A DNA stretch of 64,000 nucleotides from Fagopyrum homotropicum (taxonomy: Eukaryota > Streptophyta > Magnoliopsida > Caryophyllales > Polygonaceae): positions 86,734,560 through 86,798,559 of the forward strand of contig BSWB01000002.1 of the NCBI GenBank assembly GCA_033239125.1, in the 5' to 3' direction. Made by a program: the position numbers and the translations under genes. Below, one piece after another: positions 1 to 11,369 of this stretch (positions are counted from its first letter, which is position 1; the number at the start of each line of letters is the position of its first letter). The notes under the pieces were generated by a model. It made no database searches, was not told the DNA's origin, and saw only the letters and a program-made list of their open reading frames with translations.

Positions 1-3000
1 TACCCCAAAGAGTTTTCCAAAAGAAACTAAGAAACTTAACATCCCTATCACTCACTATAGTCCTAGGTACTCCATGTAATCTAACAATTTCCCTAAAGAA
101 CAAGTTAGCTACATTATAAGCATCATCAGTCTTATGGCAAGCAATAAAATGGGCCATTTTAGAAAATCGATCTACTACCACAAAAATCGAATCTCTCCCT
201 TTCTTAGTCCTAGGTAACCCAACAATGAAGTCCATACTAATATCCTCCCAAGGTGACTTAGGCGTGGGTAAGGGGGCATACAATCCATGAGGTTTCAATC
301 TAGCCTTAGCCTTTAAACACACAAAACATCTCTTAAGCAAGTTCTCTACATCTCTAAGCATATGAGGCCAATAAAAATGTGAATGCAACATATGATAAGT
401 CTTATCTCTCCCAAAATGCCCCATTAAGCCTCCCATATGGGCTTCCTCAACAAGTAATAGCCTAAGGGAACACTTAGGAATGCACACTTTATCAACTCTA
501 AATAGAAAACCCTCAAACAAGTAATACTTATCAAAGGCTCCTCTAGATGCACATTGCTTAAATATGTCTCCAAAATCAGAATCATCAACATATAAATCCT
601 TAATATAATAGAAACCTAAGACCTTAGAATCCATAGTTGTGATTAAAGAATGTCTCCTAGAGAGAGCATCCGCTATAACATTATCCTTGCCCTTTTTATA
701 CTTTATGATATAAGGAAAAGTTTCTATAAACTCCTATAAACTCCATCCATCTACCATGTCTCCTATCTAACTTATCTTGACTCCTAAAATGTCTTAAGGA
801 CTCATGATCGGTATGTAGGACAAACTCATTAGGCCATAAATAATGTTGCCATGTTTTTAATACTCTAAACAATGCATAAAGTTCTTTATCATAGGTCGAG
901 TAGTTTAAACATGCTCCCTTTAACTTCTCACTAAAGAAGGCTAGTGGCTTACCCTCTTGCATGAGTACTCCTCCAATGCCAATACCCGAAGTATCACACT
1001 CGACCTCAAAAGGTTTGGTGAAGTCCGGAAGAGCTAGGAGAGGTGCATGGGACAACCGCCACTTCAACTCCTTAAACGCCTTCTCTTGAGCATCTCCCCA
1101 CACAAATGGCACCTTCTTCTTTGTCAAGGACGTGAGTGGGGCTGCTATGGTGCTGAAATCTCACACAAAACGTCTATTGAAGGTTGCTAGGCCGTGGAAA
1201 CTCCTCACTTGACCGACGGTTGCGGGAGTAGGCCATTCCTGGGTTGCCTTGATCTTCTCTCCATCCACCTCTAGAACTCTTGTGCTCACTACAAAACCAA
1301 GAAAAACAACTTGATTAGTACTAAACTCACATTTCTTCAAATTAGCATACAAATATTCAATTCTAAGAGTTGCAAGTACTTCCCTCAAATGTTCCTCATG
1401 CTCTTCAAGTGACTTACTATAGATGAGGATGTCATCAAAGTAAACCACAACAAACCTACCAATGTAGTGTCTCAACACGTGATTCATCAATCTCATAAAT
1501 GTGCTAGGAGCATTGGTTAAACCAAATGGCATCACTAGCCACTCATAAAGACCAAACTTGGTCTTGAATGCCGTTTTCCACTCATCTCCCTCCCTCATTC
1601 TGATTTGGTGATAACCACTCCTAAGATCTATCTTAGAGAACAATGTGGCTCCATTCAATTCATCTAACATGTCATCTAAACGTGGGATAGGATGGCGGTA
1701 CTTAATGGTGATGTTGTTGATGGCTCTACAATCAACACACATCCTCCATGTATTGTCCTTCTTAGGCACTAAGAGGACGGGAACGGCACTAGGACTCAAG
1801 CTCTTCCTTACATAACCCTTATCTAGGAGTTCTTGGACTTGGTTTTGGATCTCTTGGATCTCCTTAGGGTTCATCCTATAGGCTGGACTGTTTGGGAGTG
1901 TAGCACTGGGAATAAGATCTATTTGGTGCTCAATACCTCTAAAAGGTGGAAGGCCAGCCGGAATCTCGTCAGGAAACACATCACTAAACTCATCTAGGAT
2001 AGCTAAGATGGGCTTAGGTAGGGTGGCCTTGGCTTCATCACTCAAAGTCACTAAGCTCTTGCACAAGCTCACAAGAATGGCATCTAAAGGGGTGTAATCT
2101 AGGATGTACTCCTCCTTAGATGCTAGAAGGACACTAGAAGGTGTGGCTAATAGGGTGGTACTAATCTTGGCTGTGGGTTCTGTTTTAGACCGTGAGCTAT
2201 CCCCTCTCTTTTTCACCTCATTTTGCTCCACACTCAACTCCTTCTTCTTCTCATAAAATTCAACAATCTGCAATGGTGTCATAGGCTTAAGAGTAAGTGT
2301 TTGACCATTAAATTCAAAGGTATGCCTATTAGTAAAACCATCATGCTTAACTCTCCTATCAAATTGCCATGCACGTCCCAAAAGAATACGACAAGCTTGC
2401 ATGGGAACTACATCACAAGTAATGGTGTCCTCATAGCTACCTAAAGTGATAGTAACTCTAGCTTGCCTATTTACTTTTAATTCTCCACAATCATTCATCC
2501 AATGCAATTTGTAAGGCCTAGGGTGATAAAATGTGGTAATTTGCAACTTATTAATCAAATCAGTTCTAGCTATATTGCAACAACTACCTCCATCTATGAT
2601 CATATTACACACCTTCCTTTTAATTAGACATCTAGTATGAAAAAGGTTCTCTCTTTGATTATCCTCACACGGAGCTAGCTTAGCATGCAAAGTTCTTCTA
2701 GTTATTAATGATTCTCCATGCTCATATTCAATGCCCTCATCACTATCACTACCAATTTCATGCAATCCATTAAGGTGGGTGTTATCATCATTTTCATGCT
2801 CATCCTCACTCTCATATTGTCCAAATTGATTTAAAATCAGAATTTTCTTATTAGGACAATCCCTCATGTAATGACCTCTGCCTTGACATTTAAAACACAC
2901 AATATCTCTAGAACGAAGAGTAGAGTTAGAGGTACTCCCTTGAGGACCACTTGAAGGCACATTCAAGGGTCTAGAAGATGAATGAGGTGTTGAGCTCCTT

Positions 3001-4087
3001 CTGTGTGCTCCTTGGTCCATGGTTGATGCTTTTCGGTCCTCCATGGTGGATGTAGTCTCACGGCTGTAGGATCCTTGGGGCCGGCTGTTTTGTGCTTTCC
3101 ATGAGCTTGTAGCTCCAAAGCTTGTCTTGGCACCTTGGTTCCTAGCCTTTGTCTTCTTCTCTACTTTGATTGCCAAATGCAGCAGCTCCACCATGGTACT
3201 ATAAGGATACAAATCAATTTCATTAGCCAAATATGAGTTTAAAATGCGTAGATACCTAGCCATCGTAGACTCCTCATCTTCAACCACATTAGCTTTCACC
3301 ATTTCCATTTGCATAGAGGTGTAGACCTCTTCGGCACTCATGGCTCCTTGTCTAAGGTTCTCCAACCTTTGCCTCAACTCCCTAGCATAATGTTGAGGTA
3401 CAAAACGAGCTCTCATCAAGGCCTTCATTTGTTCCCATGTAGTGATGGCTGGATCCAAGGTTCTTCTCCTTTCCTTGACAAGATGATCCCACCATACTAG
3501 TGCATATCCTTGGAACTCCAATGATGCAAGCTGGACCTTCCTTTGCTCTCCAAAGTGATGGCATGACCAAATTTGCTCTAATTTAGTCTCCCAATCCATG
3601 TAAGCATCCGGGTCACACTTGTCTTCAAAACTAGGAATCTTGACCTTCACTTTCCCTATTCCATCTAGCTCTTGATAAGGCCTAAATGGCTCATATTCTC
3701 GTCCTCTCCTTGGCTGTGGGTGACGCCTAGGGAACTCTCTCCACATGCCTTCTTCCTCAACATCCTCTTGTGGCTCTTGAAAATCATCCACCAACCTTGA
3801 ACATTAGGTGTTCTAGGAAGAGGGTTAGCATGTCTCATACCTTGCCCTTGAGGGGTTCTTTGAGGTGATTCATGGGCTGTTTCTCTAGGGGCATCTCTAG
3901 ACGTGCCTCCTAGCTCGAAAGTGGACCTCGGCTGTGGCGTGGCTGTGGGTATTGGCTGAGACTCCAACGTGCCAATCCGGTCGGTCAATCTTGCCACCGA
4001 ATCCATTATTTGCTTCAGCATAGCAAATGTCTCCGGGTGCATTGGCTCACTGTTTTGGGACTTGCTTGGACTATTAGACCTAGACAT
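1..4087 (-). pseudogene. gag-pol: CRM-1 gag-pol polyprotein, broken and cut by window edge
   Basis: Start chosen at the ATG at 4087 (residues MSRSNSPSK), matching the MSRS start of related units here. Gag contains the capsid segment ending IEQIWSCH... and a CCHC knuckle (CFKCQGRGHYMRDC, about 2849-2897). Protease follows with IIDGGSCCNIA near 2581, RT with the catalytic YFDD at about 1430-1447, RNase H (696-1127), then the integrase zinc-binding and core region down to base 1. Breaks: a frameshift near 3795, an in-frame TGA at 1161-1163 where relatives have Arg, and a 10-bp duplication at 724-743 that shifts frame before the integrase. It cannot make a full polyprotein. Confidence 0.88.
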
Positions 4088-5246
4088 GATCAAAAAAATA
4101 CACAAAACAAGCAAACTAGTTGAATTAGATAAAACAGAAAATTCTCACAAGTGTTTACTCTCACTCTCATACTCAAGTTGTGTTGATCACAAGCTATTTG
4201 ATGCAATTGACTTGGATGGATTAAAACTCCTTCTAAGATCAATGCGTTAGCTCAACTAGCACACTCCTTTACTTGAAAAAGGGTGATACACGGCTGCTTG
4301 AAGGTTCACAATAGAAAACGTCAAGATAGACACTAAGAAGCTGAAATAAGACTCAAGACTCAACTAGTATGGCTTGCAAGCAATGTTAACTAGCTAAATC
4401 ACACAAAATACTCAAAAAAAAGACACAAGACTCAAAGATAGATGCAAAAGGCTGATATGGACTCGAAAAGATGGTAAACTCAAGATATGATAGAATTAGA
4501 GTAAAACAAGGAAGATAGACACACAAGAGACTAAGAAGAGAGCTTCACTTACCTTGTCCTTATGCAATGGAGAGAGATATGGCCGGCTGTGATGTTTAAA
4601 GTTGGCTTTTGGGTAATGGTGATGGATAAGAAATAAGGTAGGTAACTCTTGTTTGTAGTCTCAATGATCCTTTCACAATCAGATTGCAAAAACACTTGTT
4701 TTTCTAGCTTCTACACAACTTAGGTTAGTATAGAATATGATATGAAATGTATGATATGTAGGATGATGAAAATATATGAGAAAATATTTCTTTTTCTTTG
4801 TTTTTCTTTGTGTTCCTTGGCTGACGTTTTGTGGAAGAAAATAGGAGAGAGGAATGAAATTAAAAATTGAAAAGAAATAAGAGATAACTAACTAGAAGTA
4901 GTCTCTTGTTGTTGCTACAAATAAGGAGCTTTTGTGGCCTCTCTCTCCTACTTGCAACGACTGATTTGTTTTGGAGAGTGGTTCCCCTTCTTTTTTTTTT
5001 TGAACGGTTATTTGCCAAGAGGATGCAGCTGGACGTTTTGGATGAACAATGGCTGATGAAGGTGATGTAGAATGGCTGGAAAATGGTTGTTTTGGCTTGG
5101 CTTTCTCTCTTCTCCAATAAACACAAGAAACAAAGCAAATTAGACTCAAATAGACTCTTAAGATGAAGCAAATGACTCAAACAAAGAAAAGACTCAAAGA
5201 AGATACTCAAACCGTCAATGGTGATGGCTGATTCCGGACTCGCAAT
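4088..5246 (-). other. CRM-1 5' leader (untranslated)
   Basis: Region between the primer binding site and the gag ATG. No ORF in it resembles a known protein. Read on the minus strand it contains many TTGAGTC words (GACTCAA on plus) and an A-rich tract at 4988-5002. Both features recur in the leaders of related elements in this window. It probably belongs to the genomic RNA leader, where packaging and translation signals would lie. That role is inferred from position only. Confidence 0.6.
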
Positions 5247-5264
5247 CAACTAGCTCTGATACCA
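5247..5264 (-). promoter_or_regulatory. Primer binding site, tRNA-iMet type (CRM-1)
   Basis: The minus strand reads TGGTATCAGAGCTAGTTG, starting 3 nt downstream of the LTR end. The first 12 bases are the standard plant initiator-Met primer site. This fixes the orientation and the LTR 3' boundary at 5268. Confidence 0.9.
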
Positions 5265-5595
5265 CTTTGATGCGGGTTGGGGCCGCAAATGACTAGATCT
5301 AGATTGGGAATCCTTGAAGACCAACAATGGACGTTTTCCTTGACAAATGGCACGCAAAATCAGATTGTTTAGAACCAGAAATGACGTTGGACAAAAGGGA
5401 AGAAAGAGAATGAAATGGAACGTGGAATGTTTGGTAGAAGTAGATCCAAAAGAACCAAACGACTCCCTTACAAGAACCTTGATCAGATTGATCAAAACCC
5501 AAGCAAGATGATGCCTTCAACCCTTTCATCTATAACCTTACACAAGCCTTCAATGGAGACAAGCACAAGGAGGGACTAGTATTGACTAGTAGCAC

Positions 5596-6565
5596 TAGGG
5601 GTGTTCAAAAAAAATCCGATCCGCCAATAATCCGACGATCCGACTAGGAACTATCCGACTTTTACTTGATCCGGCGGAAACCTATCCGTATCCGCTCCGA
5701 TCCGTAAAAAAATTTCGGATATGCGGATCGGATACGGATCTAGTTTTTTTCCTTCCCGGATATCCGTTATCCGACTATATTAAAAGTATTTATCAGATTA
5801 TAACACTTCAGTCTTAATAGTTGAGTTGGTGAGAGGGTGAGGAACTATTTTCTACCTTGAATAAGGTCTCTAGTTCGAACCTCCACACCCACCAATTTTT
5901 TTATATTTTATTTTAAATAAAAAAATAAAACAGAAGTAACAGTTAGAAAGCCCTAATTTAAAGACTGCGGTATCGATTTTTTTTTGCACCACCGCCGCTC
6001 TCTCGACTCTCACAGACGACTAACATTTTGCCTCTGTTGAAGACGATTTAGAACGCGACCACGCTAGCACCGGGATGACCCGCTCTTCTTGCGGTCTCTG
6101 CCTCTCTTGGACTCGCCAGACTTGGCAATTGTTGTTGTCTGCTGTTATGTTGCTTCTCTGTTGCTCTGACTGCGGCTCAGCTTCTCCCTTCTAAGTCCTA
6201 AACCCTAAATCGATTTACTCTTATGATTGTTCTGTTTTTTCTGCTCCACACTAACTCAGTTTAGACGTCGGCGCTCTCTTCTGTTCGCCGTTCTTTCGCT
6301 CTGAAGACCACAAACTCATCGCCGGACCATTGCTTCTATTTTCTCAAAAAGACTATGGATTCATCAAACTTGACAGTGAATACTTTTCTTTGTAGCCGGA
6401 TCATCCGGATATCCGAATCGGATATCCGTCAACTTTCGGATATCCGGAATCGGATATCCGACACTTTTCGGATCGGATACGGATACATTATTTACCAAAA
6501 AAGATTCCCGGATATCCAAGTTCGGATATCCGAACGGATCGGATATCCGGGAATGAACACCCCTA
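5596..6565. mobile_element. Non-autonomous hAT-type DNA transposon
   Basis: Terminal inverted repeats TAGGGGTGTTCA (5596) and TGAACACCCCTA (ending 6565) are flanked by a perfect 8-bp duplication AGTAGCAC at 5588-5595 and 6566-6573. An 8-bp TSD and a TIR of this form are diagnostic of the hAT superfamily. Both ends carry dense copies of CGGATATCCG-like words, as expected for subterminal transposase-binding repeats. The 970-bp body has no long ORF. A short reading frame from 6355 (MDSSNLTVNT...) runs into the right subterminal repeats and could be the start of a lost transposase or chance. It is nested in the CRM-1 LTR and is therefore younger than CRM-1. Confidence 0.9.
5812..5900 (+). repeat. 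tRNA-like (SINE-like) segment inside the hAT element
   Basis: TAGTTGAGTTGG at 5817-5828 matches the pol III A box (TRGCNNAGYNGG) at 11 of 12 positions. AGTTCGAACCT, about 55 bp downstream, is close to a B box (GGTTCGANTCC). A T/A-rich stretch follows. This could be a tRNA-derived SINE head or a decayed tRNA copy. No complete cloverleaf was verified. Confidence 0.45.
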
Positions 6566-6740
6566 AGTAGCACCAATCTCTAAAGAGATTAACACACACA
6601 AGAACAATCTAGCAGGGATTCACAACAATTCAATCAATGGCTCACTTTATTGATTGAATTTTCTGAATAGGAACAAAAGCTCTCAAAGAGACGGTTTATC
6701 ATGTTTTGCTAAAATCTATCTACTCTGGAAAGAAGCTAAG

Positions 6741-6760
6741 GGAGGCTTTTTATATGCCTA
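6741..6760 (-). promoter_or_regulatory. Putative TATA box of CRM-1 LTR
   Basis: The minus strand reads GGCATATAAAAAGCC in the second half of the LTR, after the tail ORF stops. This is the expected position for the U3 promoter. Identified by motif and position only. Confidence 0.55.
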
Positions 6761-7215
6761 GAAAGCCTCCTATCTAAAAAAGGAAAAACATTTGTCAAAA
6801 AGACAATAAAACAAATAAAACAACTAAAACAAATAAAAATAACCCTTAAAAATGTTTTGAACCTAAAGGTTATAAAAAGTCTTTCATTTTATACCAAAAG
6901 ATGATATAAAATACAAAAGAAGCTCCAAAAGCCTCAATCTTCCATTTCTTGCAATTCCGGAACAAGTGTCTCTTCTTTGCTCTTGCATGGCTCCAAATCA
7001 CGTGTGCAGGGTCTCCCTTCCACGTCCAATTCATCGGGAATCGTCATTAACATGACTAAGGAAGCCTCAGTCAGCAATGGATCGTCAATGGTCTCCTTAG
7101 GAGCTAAGGACACCAACAAGTTGGACACCTCCTCTTGAATTGCTCTTGCCCTTGATCTAGTGAGTGGCCTTGCATTGTAGGACTAGTAGGGGCTGTTGGT
7201 GATGGTCCCTCATCA

Positions 7216-8437
7216 ATTTCCTTGATCGTTTACCCTTCCTAGATAGCCAACATCCTGCTCCTTTTTCGATTGAATGTTGGACTTCGAAACTTCTTTCAGC
7301 TCCTTGATCTCATTGTTGAGGTAGAAAATTTGAGTTTGGGCTGCTGGATTTAATTTTGCTCCTGGCTATCCGGAATCTCTATTCCCACTATCAGCCTTCC
7401 TATGGGAATACTTCTCAATCACTAGAGCTTGTTTCTCAATAAAATCCCAAGCATCATCTTCTCTCATATCCATAAAAGTTCCACAAGAAAGGGATTGAAA
7501 TTTGAATTGTGTTTCCACATCCAATACTTTGTATTAAATCTCCAATAATTCCAGCTTTGAAATGCCATGGTGCGGGCAATCCAATAGAAGATCTTGAAAC
7601 CTTTCCCAAGATTTAAACAAACTTTCATTAGGTTTCATAGAAAAAAACATTTATTTTACCTCTCAACTACGCTGTTTTGGATGGCGGGAAGAACTTGGTG
7701 AGGAATTCCGAAGCCAGCTCCTCCCATGTATTATATCTTCCAGTTGGAAGGGCTTGATATCAAGCTAAGGCTCTGTCCTTCAAAGAGAAGAAGAACGGTC
7801 TCAACTTGTAGTTGTTGACAGCTCTTGGAGGCTTCAAAGTCTTCATAAGAATCTCATAATTTTGCAAATGTTAATATAAAGATTCATCTTCTATTCCACC
7901 AAACTAACTTTGACGGATCATAGTAATGACTTGAGGGCGAAACCCATAGTCATGCTCATCCGGATCTCCAAGATTCACACCTAAACGGTGCGGTTGCTGA
8001 ATTGGATCCATACGTTACCCAAGAGTTCATGGTTCAGCCACAACATTAGCAGCTCTCGCATCTCTAACATGAGCGCGAGGATCGACATAGACACAAGGAT
8101 TAAATGGTGGTATTTCCTCCAGCTCCGGCATAGAATCATCATCGGATAATTCATCTTTCTTACTCCTGGCGCCTTTATCCAGCTTTGATTGTAAAACCAT
8201 CACCCTAATTTCATCCATTTGAATTTGCATTCGCTCTCTATCAGCACGAGCTACAGCTTGTTCCTCAATACGTCTTCTTTCACTTGTATTAAGAAGATTT
8301 CGAGTTTCATCCAACTCCTCTTGAAGACTCTTTTCATTGTGTTCCGACATCTTTTTCTCCCTTAACCGTTTCTTGAGAGTTTTCTCCGGTTCAAGATCAA
8401 AAGGAACGAGGTCTTGTGCAGTTCGAGACCTTTGCAC
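7216..8437 (-). pseudogene. gag: Athila-1 gag, degenerate
   Basis: The open part (8437-8027) encodes the N-terminus (RSRTAQDLVPFDLEPEKTL...) with a helical, charged stretch (residues about 28-95), followed by an acidic segment. After a stop the capsid region continues in recognisable form: HDYGFRPQVITMIRQS, FFFSLKDRALA, TWEELASEFLTKFFPP, as in plant retrotransposon gag domains of Athila type. It contains several in-frame stops and ends at the CRM-1 insertion. The true start codon is unclear; the first ATG in frame is at about 8350. Confidence 0.75.
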
Positions 8438-8540
8438 GTACCTAAAGAGAAATATGCGAAATCACTAAGGTAAATAGATCAAATAACAAGAGCAAAAGCT
8501 CACAAGCCCGACAACTGAAAACCGAATTTGGCCTAGACCA

Positions 8541-8560
8541 AATCCCCGGCAACGGCGCCA
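8541..8560 (-). promoter_or_regulatory. Athila-type primer binding site (tRNA-Asp)
   Basis: The minus strand reads TGGCGCCGTTGCCGGGGATT, the hallmark Athila/Tat primer site complementary to the 3' end of tRNA-Asp. It lies 6 bp past the LTR end and identifies the lineage and orientation. Confidence 0.92.
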
Positions 8561-8566
8561 AAAACT

Positions 8567-10157
8567 TGTTCGCTCAAAAATGTGCGTCACTAAGTCTTAA
8601 ATTTATAAAAAGTGAAATCAAGCAAAGCGAACCCGCAGTGTACGGATCGGTATAGTAAAGCAAGAATTCCAAAGTATCGAACTCAGGGATTTGGGGGATC
8701 AAATTCAGTTTATAAAATCGTCAGGCAAGATAATGAAGCTTTTGTAAATATACTTTGGAAAATAACGATTCTAAAGATGCGGATATCCAATTGTGCCAAT
8801 CGATTCAAGATGTTCTAGAGATGTAAGGACAGAGTTAAGATTGCAAAGGTATATATCTAAGGCAGGGAATTGTACGGTGAAGTTCCAAAACCTATAAGTC
8901 TCAGCCAAAGGCTCTCTCAATAAAGGATGTTGAGTCTCGTTATAAAGGGAATCAAAGGACAAGATTAAACTCTCAAATACTCATGCCCAAACCCAAGGAA
9001 ATCAAAGATAAGCCAAACAGGTTAAGGTAGGATGTTGAGTCTCACTACTACCTAGAAAAGGTAAGCCAAGGCTTTTAACTTTGGATCAAAGCAAAAGCAA
9101 AGAACGTACGACAGAGGAAAACCACGGTCGGATCTTGAAGGACTGCGGCCGTGGAACTCAAGAACATGCCGTGAAAAGCCTCGACGATGAGGTTTCTCTC
9201 AACTCTCAGGGTCCAATCTGTTTTGGTTCAATCTATCATCATCTATGCCACAACTATCAACCCTTCACCTTAGAATCGCTTAAGGGTTTTACCCAACAGT
9301 CATTGCAATCAGATCAATAATCAAGATTAAAAGAAGGAAAAGATAAAACCTTGAAATCTCAATAACAAACACAAAACCAATCTCAATAAAACTCGAAAAC
9401 CGTACTTGCGTTCAATGAATGTTGAATAGAGTAAGAAATTTCTCACAAATCTTAAAGAACAAAGAAGAACCGGATGTTAATCCGCCTTCAAAGTGAAACC
9501 CTAAGATCTTCCAACTACACAATCTCAAAGTGCGTACTTCTCCAAATCTTCCTTCCAAATCATCTCGCAATAAGATATTCCGCAATGATTCACTTTCTCT
9601 CTCTAACGTAGTGTGTATTTTCTCTCTTCCTTCAGCCTTCTTATAGTAGAAAATAGGGTTACAAAAAGCCCATAACCGCTGCTGATGTGGCAAATATGAC
9701 ATGTGGCAGCCGTTAGAAGAACCACGGGCAAGTACATATTTCCACGCCCGTGGAATATACTGTGGAGTGGTTTTCTTGCTCCCGATATGCATTCCCACGG
9801 CCATAGTTAATTTAATTCCCAAAACCACGGCCATGAAATCTTGTGTTTGGCTGTGGAATGTCCAAAATCTTCGTAAAAGCCTTTGTTTCGTAAAGCTTCC
9901 AAATCATGCTCCTTCCTTAGCTACTCCAATGCATCCTCTTGATGCCTACCGTGATCAAATACTCCTACAAACTCCATCTATGCTCTAATCCAAGCCTTTA
10001 TTCACCTAAAAACACAACAAAGTTTGTGTAGATCTCTATACCAACATAATAGGTGAATGTGCTCATAAATGTTTCAAACTCATATCCATATACACAAAAG
10101 AAGGGAAAAAAACAATCAAAACATGTGCCCAAAATATCGTCATATTTCATGCTATCA
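8567..10157 (-). repeat. Athila-1 5' LTR
   Basis: Minus-strand LTR from TGATAGCATG (10157) to GAGCGAACA (8567), 1591 bp. The end near the primer site contains the typical Athila text (GATCCGTACACTGCGGGTTCG, read on minus). A TATA-like box lies at about 9637-9658. Words such as CCACGGC and GCCCGTGG recur between 9100 and 9850. The right boundary is set by resumption of Athila-2 RT coding sequence at 10158. Confidence 0.75.
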
Positions 10158-11230
10158 GCACCCCTACTACTTCTTCCAAGATGGATATTCGGTTTATTGT
10201 CAAATAGTCGTCGCTCCGGACGATCAAGAGAAAACGACTTTTACATGTCCTTTTGGCACGTTTGCATACGACATTATGTAATGCTCCCGGCACTTTCCGA
10301 AGATGCATGCTAAGCATTTTTTCTGAATACATTGAGAATTTTATTGAAGTTTTCGTGGATGATTTTACCGTTCATGGAGATAGTTTGGATGCATGCTTAG
10401 GACACTTAAAACTTGTTCTTCAAATATGTGTAGAAACCAATTTAGTTCTCAACTCGGAAAAATGTCATTTTATGGCGGAGTAGGGTATTGTACAAGGCCA
10501 CGTAATCTCATAAAAAGGAATTGAAGTAGATAAGGCTAAAATTTACGTTATTCAAACTTTACCTTATCCTACTAACGTGCGTGAAATCCATTCCTTCTTA
10601 GGTTATGCAGGGTTCTACCGGCGTTTAAACGAGGATTTCTCCAAGATATCGGCGTCGCTATGTGAGCTCTTAAAGAAGGATGTCACATTCATGGTGGATG
10701 AGAAGTGCGAGAAGGCGTTGGACACCTTGAAAGATTGTCTTACAAGTACCCCGATAATCCAATCACCCAATTGGGACAAGCCTTTTGAGATAAAGTGTGA
10801 CGTCAGTGACTATGCTATTGGTGCCATCTTGAGTCAAAAGGTCGGGAGAGCCTCACATGTGATTCGCTACACCTCGATGACGTTGAACGGATCTCAAAGG
10901 AACTACTCCACCACTGAAAAGGAGATGTTGGCGATGGTCTTTGCCTTGGAGAAATTCAGGCATTACCTTCTCGGTGTGAAGGTAATAGTGTACACTGACC
11001 ATGCAGCGCTAAGCTATCTCATGACCAAGAAGGAGGCCAAGCCAAGGTTGATTCGTTGGTCGTACTTCTAAGTGCATTCAACTTTGAAAATCGGGACAAG
11101 AAGGGAGCGGAGAACCTAGTAGCTTACCACTTGAGTAGGTTGGTGAAGGAGGATGAAGATCTAGGAGAGGAGAAAGCCATTCTTGGAGTTTTTCAAGACG
11201 ACACCTTCTATACAACCCTCTCTTGTATAA
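10158..11230 (+). pseudogene. pol: Athila-2 reverse transcriptase / RNase H, degenerate
   Basis: RT begins mid-domain at the Athila-1 insertion site (HPYYFFQDGYS...). Visible motifs are QIVVAPDDQEKTTFTCPFGTFAY, then after frame changes NFIEVFVDDFTVHGDS with the catalytic VDD, and NLVLNSEKCHFM. RNase H (10577-11071) keeps IKCDVSDYAIGAILS, NYSTTEKEMLAM and VYTDHAALSYL, which hold the D-E-D residues. KKGAENLVAYHLSRL follows as the Athila connection segment. Stops include one after FMAE (10483) and one near 11071. Two frames are needed to follow it. Confidence 0.88.
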
Positions 11231-11360
11231 CCGCCCCCGCGGCCAAAGGAGACTGCCCTTGCGCCACGCCGCCCTCGCCGCTAGAAGTTGGCGCCCCTGC
11301 GCCTCCCTTGTCATCGCCCCTGCGGCTTGCTCTTGCCACCCCGCAGAAAACCCTGCAGAG
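11225..11360 (+). other. GC-rich tract within Athila-2 pol
   Basis: A stretch much richer in G+C than its surroundings (ACCGCCCCCGCGGCC, CCGCCCTCGCCGC, CGCCCCTGCGGC) lies between the RNase H connection and the integrase, where relatives have only a short linker. It shares the CCGCGG vocabulary with GC-rich tracts elsewhere in Athila-2. It could be an insertion or a repeat expansion. It encodes Pro/Ala-rich nonsense relative to pol. Confidence 0.55.
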
Positions 11361-11369
11361 GTATTGTAC

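Larger units (their letters stand above)
1..7215 (-). mobile_element. CRM-1: partial Ty3/gypsy chromovirus (CRM-like), 5' part
   Basis: Minus-strand LTR retrotransposon cut by the window start. In element order it has a 5' LTR (7215-5268), a tRNA-iMet primer site, a leader of about 1.1 kb, gag, protease, RT, RNase H and the N-terminal half of integrase. The order PR-RT-RH-IN and the integrase sequence place it in Ty3/gypsy chromoviruses. The LTR-encoded polyprotein tail suggests the CRM lineage, by analogy with its relatives in this window whose IN C-terminus is visible. It entered the gag region of Athila-1, whose sequence resumes at 7216. The second target-site copy lies outside the window, so the insertion cannot be confirmed by TSD. 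Confidence 0.85.
5268..7215 (-). repeat. CRM-1 5' LTR, including hAT insertion
   Basis: Bounded by TGATG... at 7215 (minus strand) and ...GCATCA at 5268. Without the 970-bp hAT and its 8-bp duplication the LTR is about 970 bp, the size of its relatives. From 7215 down to a stop at 6934 the minus strand keeps an open frame (PLTRSRARAIQEEVSNLL...), which is the polyprotein tail encoded by the LTR. A TATA-like box lies at 6741-6760. The 3' LTR is outside the window, so LTR divergence cannot be judged. Confidence 0.85.
7216..10157 (-). mobile_element. Athila-1: partial Ty3/gypsy Athila element (5' LTR and gag)
   Basis: Minus-strand element inserted into the RT of Athila-2 at 10158, where Athila-2 coding sequence starts abruptly. 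In element order it shows the 5' LTR (10157-8567), the Athila-type tRNA-Asp primer site and a degenerate gag. It is then cut at 7215 by CRM-1. The remainder (pol, 3' LTR) must lie left of the window. Confidence 0.8.

Noticed and set aside
9412..9834. 140-codon minus-strand ORF
   Set aside because: Lies in the Athila-1 LTR; no recognisable protein features and not conserved as coding text.
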